The translations under genes and the position numbers were made by a program. The notes below the pieces were generated by a model, which made no database searches, had not been told where the DNA came from, and saw nothing but the letters and a program-made list of their open reading frames with translations. From Diphasiastrum complanatum (taxonomy: Eukaryota; Streptophyta; Lycopodiopsida; Lycopodiales; Lycopodiaceae): DNA of 64,000 nucleotides. Below, piece by piece: positions 1-11,528 of the stretch. Where the stretch lies: assembly GCA_029204225.1 (NCBI GenBank), contig CM055106.1:46427180-46491179 (forward strand), in the 5' to 3' direction. Numbering within the stretch: position 1 is the first letter of the stretch; each line of letters opens with the position of its first letter.

Positions 1-1303
1 GCTTTTTTATTAAAAGTGATAGCCACAACATGAACAAAAGGAAAGATTGTCAATATAAATGAAATGTCATATTTTGATGGGTTCAACACATAAGAAAATA
101 TAACAAAGACATTTGCTCAAAGTAAGCATAAACAATAAATTTTTATGGCTTCTCAATATCATAGAACATGTCAAACATACAATTTTATGATAAGAAAACC
201 CACAATATAAGTTACATTTTACTTGGTCTCCATTAACAATATCTTATTTTGGTTATTCTCATGAACAAATTATAGTAATAGAATATGTACACAAATATGT
301 AAATCATATGTTCAATATATGGAAACAAAAAAGCCAAAAAGAGAGTATGCCTCCGTTACTCAATGGTTGGTTAAGGTGCAACACGCAACAAATGCAAACA
401 CACTATTTTATATTTACCAGGCACAAGCAACTTATCCCAATATATTACAATGACATGAGTGTCCCAACACAAGCGTCCAATTCCCAAATGTACTATAAGT
501 GTTGATGTACTATAAGTGTTGTTCGTGTGGAAACTACCATATCAAGCATTTGTACTCCATGCAAGATCATAGCTACTGAGTGGATACATATAAAGAATGC
601 CAAAGAAAGACTTGCTCATGTGCTCATGTTATTACCACAAGATTAGAAAAAGATAAATCATAGACTCAAATTGATTATGAATGCATCACCCACAACAAAA
701 CAAAGGTTATATTAGAATGGCACTTCAGCATCTAGTTATAATGAACCTCATGGAGATATATACATAATAACAAGACAGATCAAGCAAAACATACCATTCT
801 AACAAAAAAATATTCTATATTATTTCATTGTAAATGAAGTTTAATAAACCCCAATTAGGGCGTTGATGTCAGTAATATACTTACTAGTAGTAGTTATACA
901 TTAAGGAACAAGTAACGCCTTAAACAATCATCTACAATATCGTCATTAGGTATGATTCCTAGGGGCAACCAACAACACATAGCTTTTAGAGAGATCACAA
1001 CTAGACATGGAATAAATGGGATAATAAATCAGCAAATACTCAATGGAATGCAATAAAACGATAATGGCATAAATCTATCATATGTCCTTACACAATAAAT
1101 ACACCCCAAATGATGTCTATATAATACCAACACTGATTGCAAAATCATTTCGTAACTTCAAATATGAGCCCCCAACAAATGCATCTTTCGCATTTCACTT
1201 ACTCCAACTAAGTGATTCCAATTCATTGTAATGGTTCATTTGTCCCGTACCAATTCTGAATCTTTCAAAAACAAATAGACTTGTACTATTATCATCAAGG
1301 GCA
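1..1303. other. AT-rich intergenic sequence downstream of eL39
   Basis: No reading frame here resembles a known protein; open frames are short and lack domain motifs. The last 100-200 bases next to 1303 are probably the 3' untranslated region of the minus-strand eL39 gene, but no poly(A) signal could be assigned with confidence. Confidence 0.5.
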
Positions 1304-2641
1304 TTACAACCCCAGCTTAGTCCGCCTCCAATGCCTTCGCTTTGCATTATACCTAAAAAAGAAAGTAATAAATAAAACAATCATTAACCAGAATGTAGAA
1401 TGGTAATTTACTGAAATCAAGGCACACAAACTTGTGTTGGTTCTTACATAGGTTCAAATACCATCAAAAGAAATAAAACACAGTTTAACCAAGAATTTTT
1501 AAGACAATGATCCAGATCCCAAAATTTAAGGCTTTGCATGAACGTGCCTTACATCAAACTATAACTTATCATATGATTCCCAGCTTCCAAGGGCAGTTAT
1601 CAGTAATTTGTATGGCCTTTTAGAATACTCCCTTTGCAATAAACTTGATCAAATATGTATTCGTCGTTGGAACATTGCACGATATTAACAGCTTCACAGT
1701 TTGCCTTTGAAAAGTTACATGGTAAGCATAAATACTGAAATATCAACTGCTAAGATCAAATTAGGATTTCTTTTCTTTCAATGAAAATAGCCTGCCTGTT
1801 TCCAGTTGTAACACGGCTTCCAGTTAAGAATTTGTAGTAAAGAATTTTGATGGCCAATCTATCTTCTTCAAGCATATCCATGAGAATGAAGCTTTTGGAG
1901 AAAAAGGAAAACTCAACAATAACAGACCTAGAGTATTAAGCTAGTCGTGATCACCAGGCAAAGACCCTGTAATTGTCTTTGCAAAGAGCTGCTTAACTTT
2001 TTCTCTAATTTTACGTTCAGAAGCGTGTGCTGGCAAACGAAGGAACAATAATAGACCCTAGCAATTTCGTGAAGGCTTTATGTGTCGAAACGTTATCGAT
2101 ATGCAAGTTATCTAACGCAATAAACTTCAAAATCTTGATATCAATAATGATTATGATACATAAATGATAACCTGATCTTGTTATCCGTCCGCATTCGAAT
2201 CCAATGAGGGATAGGCCTATTCTGCTTCTGCTTCTTAGCAAGCTTTTTCTTGATGATGAAAGTCTTTTGAGACGGCTGAGATAAAGCAAATCACAAAAAT
2301 GCATCAGTCAGTCAGCAAAGAGACAAATTAGCATATCCATTCATTTACAATCAAAATCCATGCAAATATAACCATTGCTGATTGGCTGCACTTAAAAAAA
2401 AAGAGAGACTCAATAACTGGCACTAGAAAAACAATATCACACATGGCGCTTTTCAGGTTGACAGGATATAACTAGCAGGATTTAAAAGGCAACATAGCCA
2501 GCAAATTTGATATCAAGACAATCATTCCATTTCATTCGAAGTGCAAAATTCTAGACAAAGGAGCACGGTGACATAAGAAGACGGCCAAATCGTAGAAAGC
2601 AAAGTTCAGAGAAACAGAAACGGCATCATCATTCTTACCAT
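1304..2641 (-). CDS. RPL39: 60S ribosomal protein eL39 (three coding exons)
   Basis: Core rRNA-binding protein of the cytosolic large ribosomal subunit, lining the peptide exit tunnel. On the minus strand the coding exons are 2639-2641, 2172-2275 and 1304-1352 (3+104+49 = 156 nt), giving 51 residues plus stop, the usual eL39 length. Exon 2 encodes the conserved [12 protein letters not shown] and [15 protein letters not shown] segments; exon 3 encodes [14 protein letters not shown]. Exon 1 contributes only the ATG, followed at once by a GTAAGA donor. Intron 1 (2276-2638) ends in a pyrimidine-rich CAG; intron 2 (1353-2171) begins GTTATC and ends TTTTTTAG. The reading frame is intact through both junctions, so the gene looks functional. 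The final residue is Leu where many plants have Phe. An open-frame scan misses this gene because its exons are so short. Seen: exons, splice sites, length. Inferred: expression. Confidence 0.92.
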
Positions 2642-2784
2642 GATGCCTCGCACACGATCACCACCTCAGATATGGAAGAAGAGCGGAAGGGAAGAAGCCT
2701 GAGATTCGCCGCCGCAGATACCACCCACAACCAAGAGCAATTCAATTTTATTCAGATCGACGCTGAGAAAAGAGTGGGTAAGGC

Positions 2785-2793
2785 AAACCCTAA
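2785..2793. promoter_or_regulatory. telo-box upstream of eL39
   Basis: AAACCCTAA on the plus strand lies about 145 bp upstream of the eL39 start codon. Telo-boxes of this sequence are established elements of plant ribosomal-protein promoters and leaders, so the position fits co-regulation with other translation genes. Activity is inferred. Confidence 0.6.
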
Positions 2794-3170
2794 AATATGA
2801 TGCCCTAATTCATAGTAAGCCTGATACCCTTGCCACATACATGCGTATGGATGCATATGTATGTGGATGCATGGGACTTGGGAGCCAGGGAGAGTTTAGA
2901 TCCTAGGGTAACACAAAATTATTTTAGCCTTCCTCACTTCCAAGGGATTTTCACACAAACATGTGGGCAATAGAGTGTTGAAATTTGATGCTCGTCATGC
3001 CCTTCCCGTCATGCCCTTCAAACGTCAATTTGGACATATTTGACATGCACTTGTAATTTTAGGCCGTCAACATTGAAATGCAAAAATTGTTTTTGATAAA
3101 CTACAATTTATTTTAAATGTCATAAGTTAAGGTGCTTGTATAAGTTGTAACAAGTACATGACACATTTTC
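2794..3170. other. intergenic sequence between eL39 and a dispersed repeat
   Basis: Probably includes the distal eL39 promoter (read leftwards). It contains an alternating ATGCATATGTATG-like stretch near 2841-2870. No coding potential seen. Confidence 0.4.
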
Positions 3171-3313
3171 GGCCTTGCCTTGCAAAGTCAATACTATGTG
3201 TTGAGGTCGGTCAATTGAGTTTGAAAAAAAGTCAACGTGAAAGGATATTATGTGGTGGTTGTCTTGACTTTTAAGGCTGAAACATTTGTTGAGGGCTAAA
3301 GTAGCATGCATCT
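3171..3313. repeat. dispersed repeat D, copy 1
   Basis: About 143 bp, similar by eye (roughly 80%) to 11529-11671 in the same orientation. Both copies begin GGCCTTGCCTTGCAAAG and end near GTAGNATGCATCT. The two copies bracket the split P450 remnant. Family unknown. Confidence 0.7.
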
Positions 3314-3327
3314 CTTGCTATTAAAAA

Positions 3328-3402
3328 AGTCATGCAAACAATGCATGAGCCATAAACTTAAAAAATTCATACTAAGTCATGCAAACAATGCATGAGCCAT
3401 AA
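3328..3402. repeat. short direct repeat (28 bp twice)
   Basis: A 28-bp unit containing GTCATGCAAACAATGCATG occurs at 3328-3355 and again at about 3375-3402, separated by 19 bp. It sits between repeat D and the P450 fragment. Confidence 0.75.
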
Positions 3403-3501
3403 GCAAAAGCAAAATCAAAATCTTAGAAAGAAGTAAAATAGAGAGAGGGAATCTCAAGGTGTGGAGTTCGGATCAACGATGAGAGATAAGTCCAATCTAG
3501 G

Positions 3502-3672
3502 GACTATATTCTTGCTCTCAAACCCTTTGATCTGCAGGGAATCAAGGGAAAGATGAAGGACCTAATGTTTGTTCGGGTCTTCATCAAAGAGCATCGTGAG
3601 AGGAACAAAGGTGTTCTCAAAGGAGACGTGAACGAGGATGAGGATATTATTGATGTGTTTTTTAAATTGTAG
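3502..3672 (+). pseudogene. cytochrome P450 remnant, part 1 (before the I-helix)
   Basis: A 56-codon frame ending in TAG reads like the region before the I-helix of plant microsomal P450s of the CYP71-clan type: it contains DLQGIKGKMKDL, then IKEHRERNKG, then NEDEDIIDVFFKL. The stop replaces the expected continuation of the helix. Eighteen bases later the Copia-A element begins. The next colinear P450 segment lies beyond that element at 11372-11512. No heme-binding region or N-terminal anchor was found, so this is a fragment rather than a working gene. The subfamily cannot be named. Confidence 0.65.
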
Positions 3673-3689
3673 GGAGAAGATGTCGTGTC

Positions 3690-4507
3690 TGTGAAAATTC
3701 ACACATGTGGGAATGTCCTAATGTGTGAAATTGATCTCCTAGTCTTGGCTCATGCACTATAGATCACCTATTGATTGAAATCCAAGATCAATGACAAGAT
3801 CTAAGGCAAAAAGACCATTCTACATGCATTCATTCATTACCAAAAGGTGTTTCACACATGTGGAAGACTTCATGAAATAAACTAAGTCCCGACAAGCTCC
3901 TCTCCTTGGGTAGAGAGAGAAAATACCCCTTTTGGGCTCATCTAGAGAGAGAAGACAATACAAGCAAAATTGGCAAATCTCCAAATTGACTCAAAATCTC
4001 AACATCCATAATGATCATAAGGAGAAGTACATATAGAGTTTGTGGGGATCCCTCCTTGCATGCTATTGGACCCCTAATCATAGCCTCTTCAATTCTATTG
4101 GACCCCTAATCATAGTCTCTTCAATTCTATTGGACCCCTAATGAAGATCTCTTGTTTCCTATTGGACCCCTTGACCAAGGCCGACTCTTTGACTTCATCA
4201 CTCCTCAAATTACATTATCACAAGTGTCAAAACCATATTTATGTGCCTATCTAGCTCAAGATTTCATCATGACTCACTTTGGGCTCAATAGAGGCATTAC
4301 ATGTGGATTTTGCCAATTTGCCATCTATGCCAGTTTTTGGCCCTATCACAACTCTACACAAAGAAGCTTGACATAAAAACTTAGAAGACCCCTAAATCTA
4401 TGATAAACTATTTTACACATGTGGGAACATGTTCCACACATATGAAATGTACTTTCAAACATAAAAGACATAAAATTGCCAAGCTAGATTTTTGCCAATT
4501 TTTCACA
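3690..4507 (-). repeat. Copia-A 3' LTR
   Basis: Near-identical partner of 10405-11221. Both ends carry TGTGAAAA/TTCACA termini, i.e. canonical TG...CA within an inverted terminal repeat. It contains about three tandem 32-bp units at 4063-4160, each with ATTGGACCCCTAATCATAG or a variant, also present in the other LTR. Confidence 0.88.
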
Positions 4508-4918
4508 CTCCTCCTCAAAAAGATAGCTTGGAAAGGTACTAGATCATTTGAGAAGTTTGTGAGACTTTTTGAATGGGTCTTTTTGTATGTATATGAAGTA
4601 GAAAACCAGCAAAAGATAGCAGCTCCTCACCAAATCCATGATAAGATCTCTTTGGTAGAAATCTTTTGCCAATAACCTTGAAGACTACTCCACCAATATG
4701 CCACTATGATCATGTGCTTCCCCCATGCTTGATGATGGCCTTTGATTTGAAAGCTCCACTTGCATGATGGCTGCACCATAAATAGAGAAATCTGAGGCTT
4801 CCAAGCCTCATAAGGATCATAGAGATCAAGATCTTAAGATGTGAAAACATGATGATCATCAAAATTATGCTTTCTAGCTTGACTAGTCCACATACAATGA
4901 GCTGTATCCATGATGAAT

Positions 4919-6482
4919 CTATCTTGATATCAAATAAAATCTTGATCTTTTGAGACTAAACACTTGCTCAAGGATGTAAGTGTCCTCTTTGGATGCATCA
5001 CTTAATCTCAAGAGAAGTTTACAAGATGTCTCAAAACATGTAAAAACATGATCTTTCAAATTTTTAGCAACAAGCTCAATCTTGCTCTTACTAAATCTAA
5101 GAGCATACTTTTGATAAAACAATCTCTTGCTTTCAAAGAACTTTGGAAACATATCTAATCCTTTCATGACAAGAAATATGTCCATGTAATAGGCATCGTA
5201 CAAAACTAGTATTGCCTCTCTTGAACTTTGATATGTAGAAATCTCAATAAAGCAAGATAGTGCAACAAGAAATGGAAGAGAAGCATAAGAGAGAATGCTA
5301 AAGTGGATACCACCTGAAATTTGCCTCTCTTTACCATAAAATATGAGCCATAAGGGCTTGGCCATCCATCTTGAAGATCCGCTTGAAATCATATGTTGAG
5401 GAGGCTCCTCCTCAAACCTCGACCCCTTCACATCTTGATAATCTTCAATAGATATGACTTGAGATGCATCTTGAGATGCCTTTATCTTGGCCCCTTCCAA
5501 GTTTGAATGTAGATCTTCATAAAATATGACTTCTTTACTCTCAATCACTTTTGAAATAGAGAGTATAAGGGCTTTATAGGCCTCCTTGGTGGATAAGCCA
5601 ACCATGATCCATGAGCTTGGATCGTCCTTCCTCACACCACTCCTCAAAGCTTTGATCTTCAATGAGAATTCCATCTCAACATATGCTTTGAATAATAGAA
5701 AATAATCATGCACCATAAATCTGGAAGAGAGAGAAGATATAAACATGTGCATCTTGTGTGATTATCCTCCTTTGAAAGCTTGGATTCATAAGCAACATCA
5801 AAAGATTTTGCACTCTCTCTTGGATCCAATTTGTAGATGCCTTCATATCTTGATCCATGAGCAAGGATCTCACCATCCTTCTTGATCACACAATTGTCAA
5901 TATGGAAATTGACATCAAGGCCACCATCAAGTAATTGGCCAACACTTATAAAATTCTTTGTAAGACTGGGAACAAAAAGAACCTTGTGAAGAGATAGAAC
6001 TTTTGATGATGCAAGCTTCAAGGGAATAGTCCATACTCCTTCAATTTTGCACTCTTGATTACTTGCAATAAATATGGACTTCTTGATTCCTCCATAAGGC
6101 ATAATAGTTGAAAAGGAATCCTTGGAGCTACACATATGTGAAGATGCTCCACTATCAATATACCAAGAGTCATCCATCTTGAAGGTGGAAGAGGAAAATT
6201 TTGATGCCATAAGTGAGCATTCTCCATCACTTGCAATAAGGTCTTCTTTCTCATGAGAGATGTTGGCTTGCTTGAATTGATTCTTCTTCTTGAAGCAATT
6301 GGTGGCATAGTGGCCTTTCTTGCCACAAAAGAAGCACTTAACATCTTTTTTCTTCTTCTTTGAAGTATAATATTGAGAGGAATCATCATCTTCTTCATCT
6401 TGGTCTTTTGTTTTGTCCTTAGAGAAGTGTTGGTGTTGGTTTTGCTCCTCTCAGCTTTGTGCTTGGCGAATAAAACTTTGTC
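4919..6482 (-). pseudogene. Copia-A late gag, protease, integrase remnant and unidentified ORF
   Basis: Reading leftwards from 6482: the end of gag, a CCHC zinc knuckle near 6280-6330 (CFFCGKKGHYATNC), the protease active site (YIDSGASSHM, about 6125-6160), then a short GAG-pre-integrase stretch. Integrase is reduced to its edges: KIKALRSG near 5660, then sequence like the integrase C-terminal region with VIFYEDLHSN near 5510. From about 5380 to 4919 an open frame encodes roughly 150 residues that match no Copia domain I know and stand where reverse transcriptase should be. Frames shift between 6210/6018 and 5752/5659. Inactive as a polyprotein. Confidence 0.7.
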
Positions 6483-6487
6483 TTCAC

Positions 6488-6760
6488 ACTTAAAATTTGC
6501 TTCGAACAGGAACACAGATCATGCTACACAGTAACACAGACAAAAAACACTCTCCACAGCAAGCTCACATAGCAACTGTATTTCTCAAAATGAAATTACA
6601 TTGTACATATAGTTGTTCACTCAGGCAACCCATGCATGACTCAGGTTGCCATTGGTGAGATGCGTGTCCCGTCGACTTCCTCGTGGCAAGGCCAACTGAC
6701 ACTTATCAACTGATAGGACCCACAATACAGTAGCACAGTGATTCTACTTTAATTCTAACT
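6488..6760 (-). repeat. Copia-B LTR (complete, 3')
   Basis: Matches 15744-16018 and the partial copy 8924-9026. The plus-strand ends are ACTTAAAATTTG and AATTCTAACT, forming an imperfect 10-bp inverted repeat. A purine-rich tract on the minus strand (AAGGGATGA) lies just inside. Confidence 0.85.
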
Positions 6761-6815
6761 TCATCCCTTAAAGTAGAGTCTACTTTTTTATACAGTCATA
6801 TACATAGCTTTAAAG

Positions 6816-8923
6816 TCAACAAACTTTAAGTACAGAAAGCTTTGATCTAAACTTATCAAACTTTTCTCCAACAAGTGGCTTAGTGAAAATATCAGCTAGT
6901 TGTTCTTCCATACTACAATGAATAACGTGAATTTCATGACTCAGTAGCCTCTCACGTATAAAGTGATACTGAATCTCAATGTGTTTGGTTCTCGCATGGA
7001 ACACTGGATTCTTTGCTAGCTGAATGCCACTCTGACTGTCGCTATGTGAAGTTGTGGGATTTTTCTACCTCATGCCAACTTCTTCCAAGATTTGTCTCAA
7101 CCACATAGCTTCATGTGCTGCACTACACATTGCCTTATACTCTGCTTCTATGGTGGATAGAGCAATTGTACTTTGCTTCTTACTAGACCCGGAAAAGCAA
7201 CTGCCACAAAACTGGAATACATACCCTGTGGTGGATGTACGATCATCATACTCACGTCCTCAATCCACATCCACATAGCTACACAACTCAGGTAAACCCT
7301 CATGCTTCCTGTAAATCAAGCCATAATCTGAAGTGCCTTTTACATAACGCAAAATGTGCTTAGTTGTCTTCCAATGCATTTCCGTAGGTGCTGCCATAAA
7401 CTGACTTACAATACCAATAGCATAGCATATATCTAGTCTAGTCGTGGTAAGGTAAATCAAGCTCCCTACTAACTGCCTATACAGCATAGCATTAAATGAT
7501 TATGACTCATCAAGCTTAGAAAGCTTTTTACTTGGTTCAATAGGAGTATTTACTAGTTTGCAATCCTGCAACCTAAACCTGTGCAGCAACTCTTTGACAT
7601 ACTTCACCTATGTTAAACCCACTTCATGTCCTTTTTGCCACACCTCTACTCCAAGGCAATAATGCATCAGGTTGAGATTTGTCATCTCGAATTGTTTCAT
7701 GAGGTCTTTCTTGATCATGTCTATCATCTCTTGATTATTTCCCGTAATAATCAAGTCATCAACATAAAAAGCAATCAAAGCAACCATACTATCAAAGCAT
7801 AAGACATATAGATTTGGATCAGAATGTGTTCTCACCATCCCTTTTGAATCAAAGTAGGCATCAATCCTGCTATACCACTTAGAAAAGCAGAATTCACATC
7901 CATCTGATACAAAGGCCAACCAAAATGTGAAGCTAAAGCAACAAGTAGACATAGAGTATTCCACTTACATACTGGCACAAAGGTCTCCTCATAGTCGATG
8001 CCTTTACTTTGTGCATACCCTTTGATCACCAATCTTGCCTTGTGCTTTGCTATACTTCCATCTGCATGGTACTTAGTCCTGTATACCCATTTGCAACCAG
8101 TGGGTTTCTTGCCAACTGGTGATTCTACTAAGTCCCATGTGCTATGCTTCGCAATTGACTCCATCTCCTCTCCCATGGCCTTGACCCAAATGTCATCATC
8201 CTTCGCTTCACCATAAGTCGAAGGTTCTTTGCTTTGAATAATACTAGATAAGAGAGGATAATTTGCTTCATACCTTTCAGGTTGTGTCTTCTCTCTTGTT
8301 GATCTTCATAGCTCTCCCTGGCTAGATGATCTTGGAAAGTCATCCATGTTGCGATTCTCCAACAATCTCTCAAACCACTTAGGGCGCCTCCTGTCAGGTG
8401 ATCGGCTTCCTGGTGAAACTGTATCCCACGATTTATCCTTCTCCTTGTGTTTGTCACTTGCAACTTCAATCCTTTTTGCACATAAAGGTTTGTCTCTACC
8501 TCTCCAACCTATCTCTTGAGGTTGAGTAGTAGTATCTTGAGATGTATCCTCATATTCATCACTTGGAAGGTCAATGAATGGATCATCATCAGGAGGTATC
8601 CTCACTATACCATCTTTCCCACTGGATGTGTCTATCTTCTCAGCATCCTCGTCTTCATACATCTTGGATTCATCAAAGATAACATCACAGCTTACATGGA
8701 TTTTGTTTTCCACTGGATCAAAACATCCATAGCCCTTCACACGATCATCATATCCTAGGAATATATACAATAGCTTTCACATCAAGTTTATGTCTCTCTT
8801 CCTTAGGAATGTGTACAAAGGCCTTATATCCAAAGATTCGCAAGTGGTTCACCTTTAGCTTCTTCTTCGTGAATGCCTCCTCAGGTGTTATCTTTGGTAT
8901 AGCAATGGCAGGACTTCTATTTT
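6816..8923 (-). pseudogene. Copia-B pol remnant (end of integrase, RT, RNase H)
   Basis: Leftwards from 8923: integrase C-terminal region (ITPEEAFTKKK), an acidic linker, then reverse transcriptase starting near 8140 (STWDLVE, GCKWVYRTKY) with the catalytic FYVDDLIITG near 7750, the post-RT segment QLVGSLIYLTTTRLDI near 7450, and RNase H ending in HIEIQYHFIRERLL and ADIFTKPL near 6890. Several frameshifts and stops break it into at least six frames. Together with 11758-13605 it represents the whole family polyprotein. Confidence 0.8.
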
Positions 8924-9026
8924 GACACGTGTCTCGTCGACTTGCCTCGTGGCGAGGCCAACTGATCCTTATCAACTGATAGGACCCACAATACATAAGC
9001 ACAGTGATTCTACTTTAATTCTAACT
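8924..9026 (-). repeat. Copia-B 5' LTR, truncated
   Basis: About 103 bp corresponding to the outer part of the Copia-B LTR. It starts abruptly beside integrase sequence and ends in AATTCTAACT followed by TTCAC. Confidence 0.8.
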
Positions 9027-9031
9027 TTCAC

Positions 9032-9647
9032 CATGATGATTGAGTGACAATTTGTCCATTCTTAATAGCTTGTTCTCATGCCTTGATTCTTTAGCCATTA
9101 GCACTCCTTGCAAAGCCTCCAAAGTAGGTAGCTCCTCCTTGATGGAATAGAATTGGACAAGGTTCTCATACTCATCTCTCAAGCCATTAAGTATGACTTG
9201 GACTAGCTCACTTTGATTTATAGATCCTCTAATACAAGCAAGCTCCCTTTAAGTATCTTTCACTCTCAACACATAATTAGTGGCACTCTCATCACTCTCT
9301 TGAGAACTTTGGAATATTTGATTTCTAAGAGTGAGAATCCTAGAGGTATTTTTGGCCTCATAGATTGCTTAGAGAGTATCCCAAGCATCCTTGGCCGAAG
9401 TACAAGCACCAATCTCTCTCAAAATCTCATTAGAGACATTCATCTTGATATAATGGAGAGCCATCCTAGCTCTCTTCTTATACTTTTGTACTTCTTGAAG
9501 GACTTGAGACTCCTCCTCAATCCCAAGTACAATGTCCATCACATCTTGGAGTATCAAGATTGACTCCATTCTAACCTTTTGAATATAATAGTTGGAGGTA
9601 GATAGTCTTTCACTAGATTCCAATAGGTAGTGACCCATGGATGCCAT
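9032..9647 (-). pseudogene. Copia-A gag, 5' part
   Basis: The probable start is the ATG at 9645-9647 (MASMGHYLLESSERLS), aligned with the gag start of Copia-E (MATSIRVMLEANDRLT). The frame continues through KRARMALHYIKMNVSNEIL and KDAWDTL, with stops from about 9370 on, to the Copia-B junction at 9031; the rest of gag resumes at 6482. Upstream in-frame codons to 9785 are probably untranslated leader. Confidence 0.75.
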
Positions 9648-10391
9648 CAAAAGTAGTAAAGACTCCTTGTAATGAGACAGTAAATGTTGGTTCTCTCTCA
9701 CTATAGGATCCTTGAAAGGTGTACTACCAACTCCTATGCAAGGTCTTGCAACAAAATGTGAGATGGATCTCATTAGCTCTACCAATCTCTCTCAAACTAG
9801 ATCAACCTCTCATCAATTGATGGAGTATAGGCAAAGTTTGGGTCAAACTATCTTTGGCACGTGTGAAACATCCAAGAATCCACAAATCACTCAAATACAA
9901 GCCAATTGTATGAAAGAAAGTGGCTATGACCTCAAAATGATGACTAGATCTCAAATAGATGACATTGGCAAGCCTCTTCTTGAATTTTTTGATCAAACTA
10001 GCAAGATATGATCAAACCAAATGTGTCCACACAGGTCTAGGTGCTCTACCTAACCCTCTTCAAAAGCTTATAACTTTTGATTCGCTCTACCAAATGGATT
10101 GAAACAAATTGCTACAAAAACTAGACAAAACTAGCTTTCAAACAAGCTATCTAGCATCAAATTTGGATCTAACTTGGAAGAGAACTTTTCAAATGAATTT
10201 GGTTGTACTTCACACATGCCTGAGCACTGAATTACGTATAGTACCTGAAATGGTTCAATCATTATGATAATGAACCCTTTCCGTCCAGATTTCCTTGAGA
10301 TAGCATAGGAGATGCAATCAACACTCTCTAGATCTTGATTTTCATGAAAATTTTGAAACTATGGATGATAGATGCATCAAAAGCTCAGGTA

Positions 10392-10404
10392 GGCTCTGAT
10401 ACCA
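10392..10404 (-). other. Copia-A primer binding site
   Basis: On the minus strand this reads TGGTATCAGAGCC directly after the LTR end, the standard initiator-Met tRNA PBS of plant LTR retrotransposons. The 744 bp between it and the gag ATG (9648-10391) is untranslated leader. Confidence 0.9.
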
Positions 10405-11221
10405 TGTGAAAATTCACACATGTGGGAATGTCCTAATGTGTGAAATTGATCTCCTAAGCTTGGCTTATGCACTATAGATCACCTATTGATTGAAATCCAA
10501 GATCAATGACAAAATCTAAGGCAAAAAGACCATTCTACATGCATTCATTTATTACCAAAAGGTGTTTCGCACATGTGGAAGACTTCATGAAATAAACTAA
10601 GTCCCAACAAGCTCCTCTCCTCAAGTAGAGAGAGAAAATACCACTTTTGCGCTCATCTAGAGAGAGAAGGCAATACAAGCAAAACTGGTAAATCTTCAAA
10701 TTGACTCAAAATCTCAACATACATAATGATCATAAGGAGAAGTACATATGAGTTTGTGGAGATCCCTCCTTGCATGCTATTGGACCCCTAATCATAGTCT
10801 CTTCAATTCTATTGGACCCCTAATCATAGCCTCTTCAATTCTATTGGACCCCTAATGAAGATCTCTTGTTTCCTATTGGACCCCTTGACCAAGGCCGACT
10901 CTTTGACTTCATCACTCCTCAAATTACATTATCACAAGTGTCAAAACCCTATTCATGTGTCTATCTAGCTCAAGATTGCATCATGACTCACTTTTGGCTC
11001 AATAGAGGCATTACATGTGGATTTTGCCAATTTGCCATCTATGCCAATTTTTGGCCCTATCACAACTCTACACAAAGAAGCTTGACATAAAAACTTAGAA
11101 GACCCCTAAAGCTATGATAAACTATTTTACACATGTGGGAACATGCTCCACACATGTGAAATGTACTTTCAAACATAAAAGACATAAAATTGCCAAGCTG
11201 AATTTTTGTCAATTTTACACA
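10405..11221 (-). repeat. Copia-A 5' LTR
   Basis: Colinear with 3690-4507, differing by scattered single-base changes. It starts TGTGAAAATTCACAC at 10405. Its outer end is slightly eroded (ATTTTACACA instead of ATTTTTCACA). Confidence 0.87.
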
Positions 11222-11371
11222 TGTCTGGTAAAATCATCATTGTTGTTGCTCTAGTATGATATCCCTCTTTCTCTAACTGACTATCTTAGAACTATCGTTG
11301 AGCTGAGATTTTAGAAGAATGACAAATATAGCTCACAAAATATGTCTTTTCAAGAATTGCTCATTTGTGGA

Positions 11372-11512
11372 AGCGAATCCTCAGCTAGCATAGTAGAATG
11401 GGCTCTGCTTTGACACCACAACTATATACTGAAAGCACAACAGGAACTTGACACTGTGATTGGCAAAAATTGCTTGGTAGAAGAAAATAGTATCAAATAC
11501 ATTTCTAATTCA
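11372..11512 (+). pseudogene. cytochrome P450 remnant, part 2 (I-helix to K-helix approach)
   Basis: One frame reads SSASIVEWALL, a TGA stop, then ILKAQQELDTVIGKNCLVEE. This matches the end of the P450 I-helix and the following segment (typically KAQEELDxVVGxxxxVEE). It follows, in order and orientation, the fragment at 3502-3672 and so looks like the same gene cut by Copia-A. The I-helix A/G-G-x-D/E-T-T/S core is not preserved. The ERR and heme-cysteine regions are absent from the next few hundred bases. Confidence 0.65.
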
Positions 11513-11528
11513 TGTATTTTATTTTGTT

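Larger units (their letters stand above)
6488..9026 (-). mobile_element. Copia-B, internally deleted, nested in Copia-A
   Basis: Flanked by an exact 5-bp duplication TTCAC (6483-6487 and 9027-9031). The 3' LTR is 6488-6760 (273 bp). On the other side only an inner LTR piece survives, about 8924-9026, joined directly to integrase coding sequence, so half of the 5' LTR, the PBS, gag, protease and most of integrase are gone. Across the insertion the Copia-A gag frame resumes when one TTCAC copy is removed, which confirms the boundaries. LTR termini are AG...GT rather than TG...CA. Confidence 0.87.
3690..11221 (-). mobile_element. Copia-A LTR retrotransposon, internally deleted, with a nested element
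   Basis: Ty1/Copia element read on the minus strand. LTRs are 3690-4507 and 10405 to about 11221, both about 818 bp. A PBS matching initiator-Met tRNA abuts the right LTR and a purine tract (GAGGAGGAG on the minus strand) abuts the left LTR. Flanks show a 4-5 bp duplication (TGTC at 3686-3689 and about 11222-11225); the right edge is fuzzy by 1-2 bp. Gag is recognisable, but after the integrase remnant there is no reverse transcriptase or RNase H, so the element could only have moved with help in trans. A Copia-B derivative (6488-9026) interrupts gag. Copia-A landed in or beside the P450 gene. Confidence 0.85.

Noticed and set aside
4152-4376. 74-residue frame repeated at 10866-11090 with near identity
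   Set aside because: Lies in the Copia-A LTRs; conservation reflects LTR identity, not protein selection.
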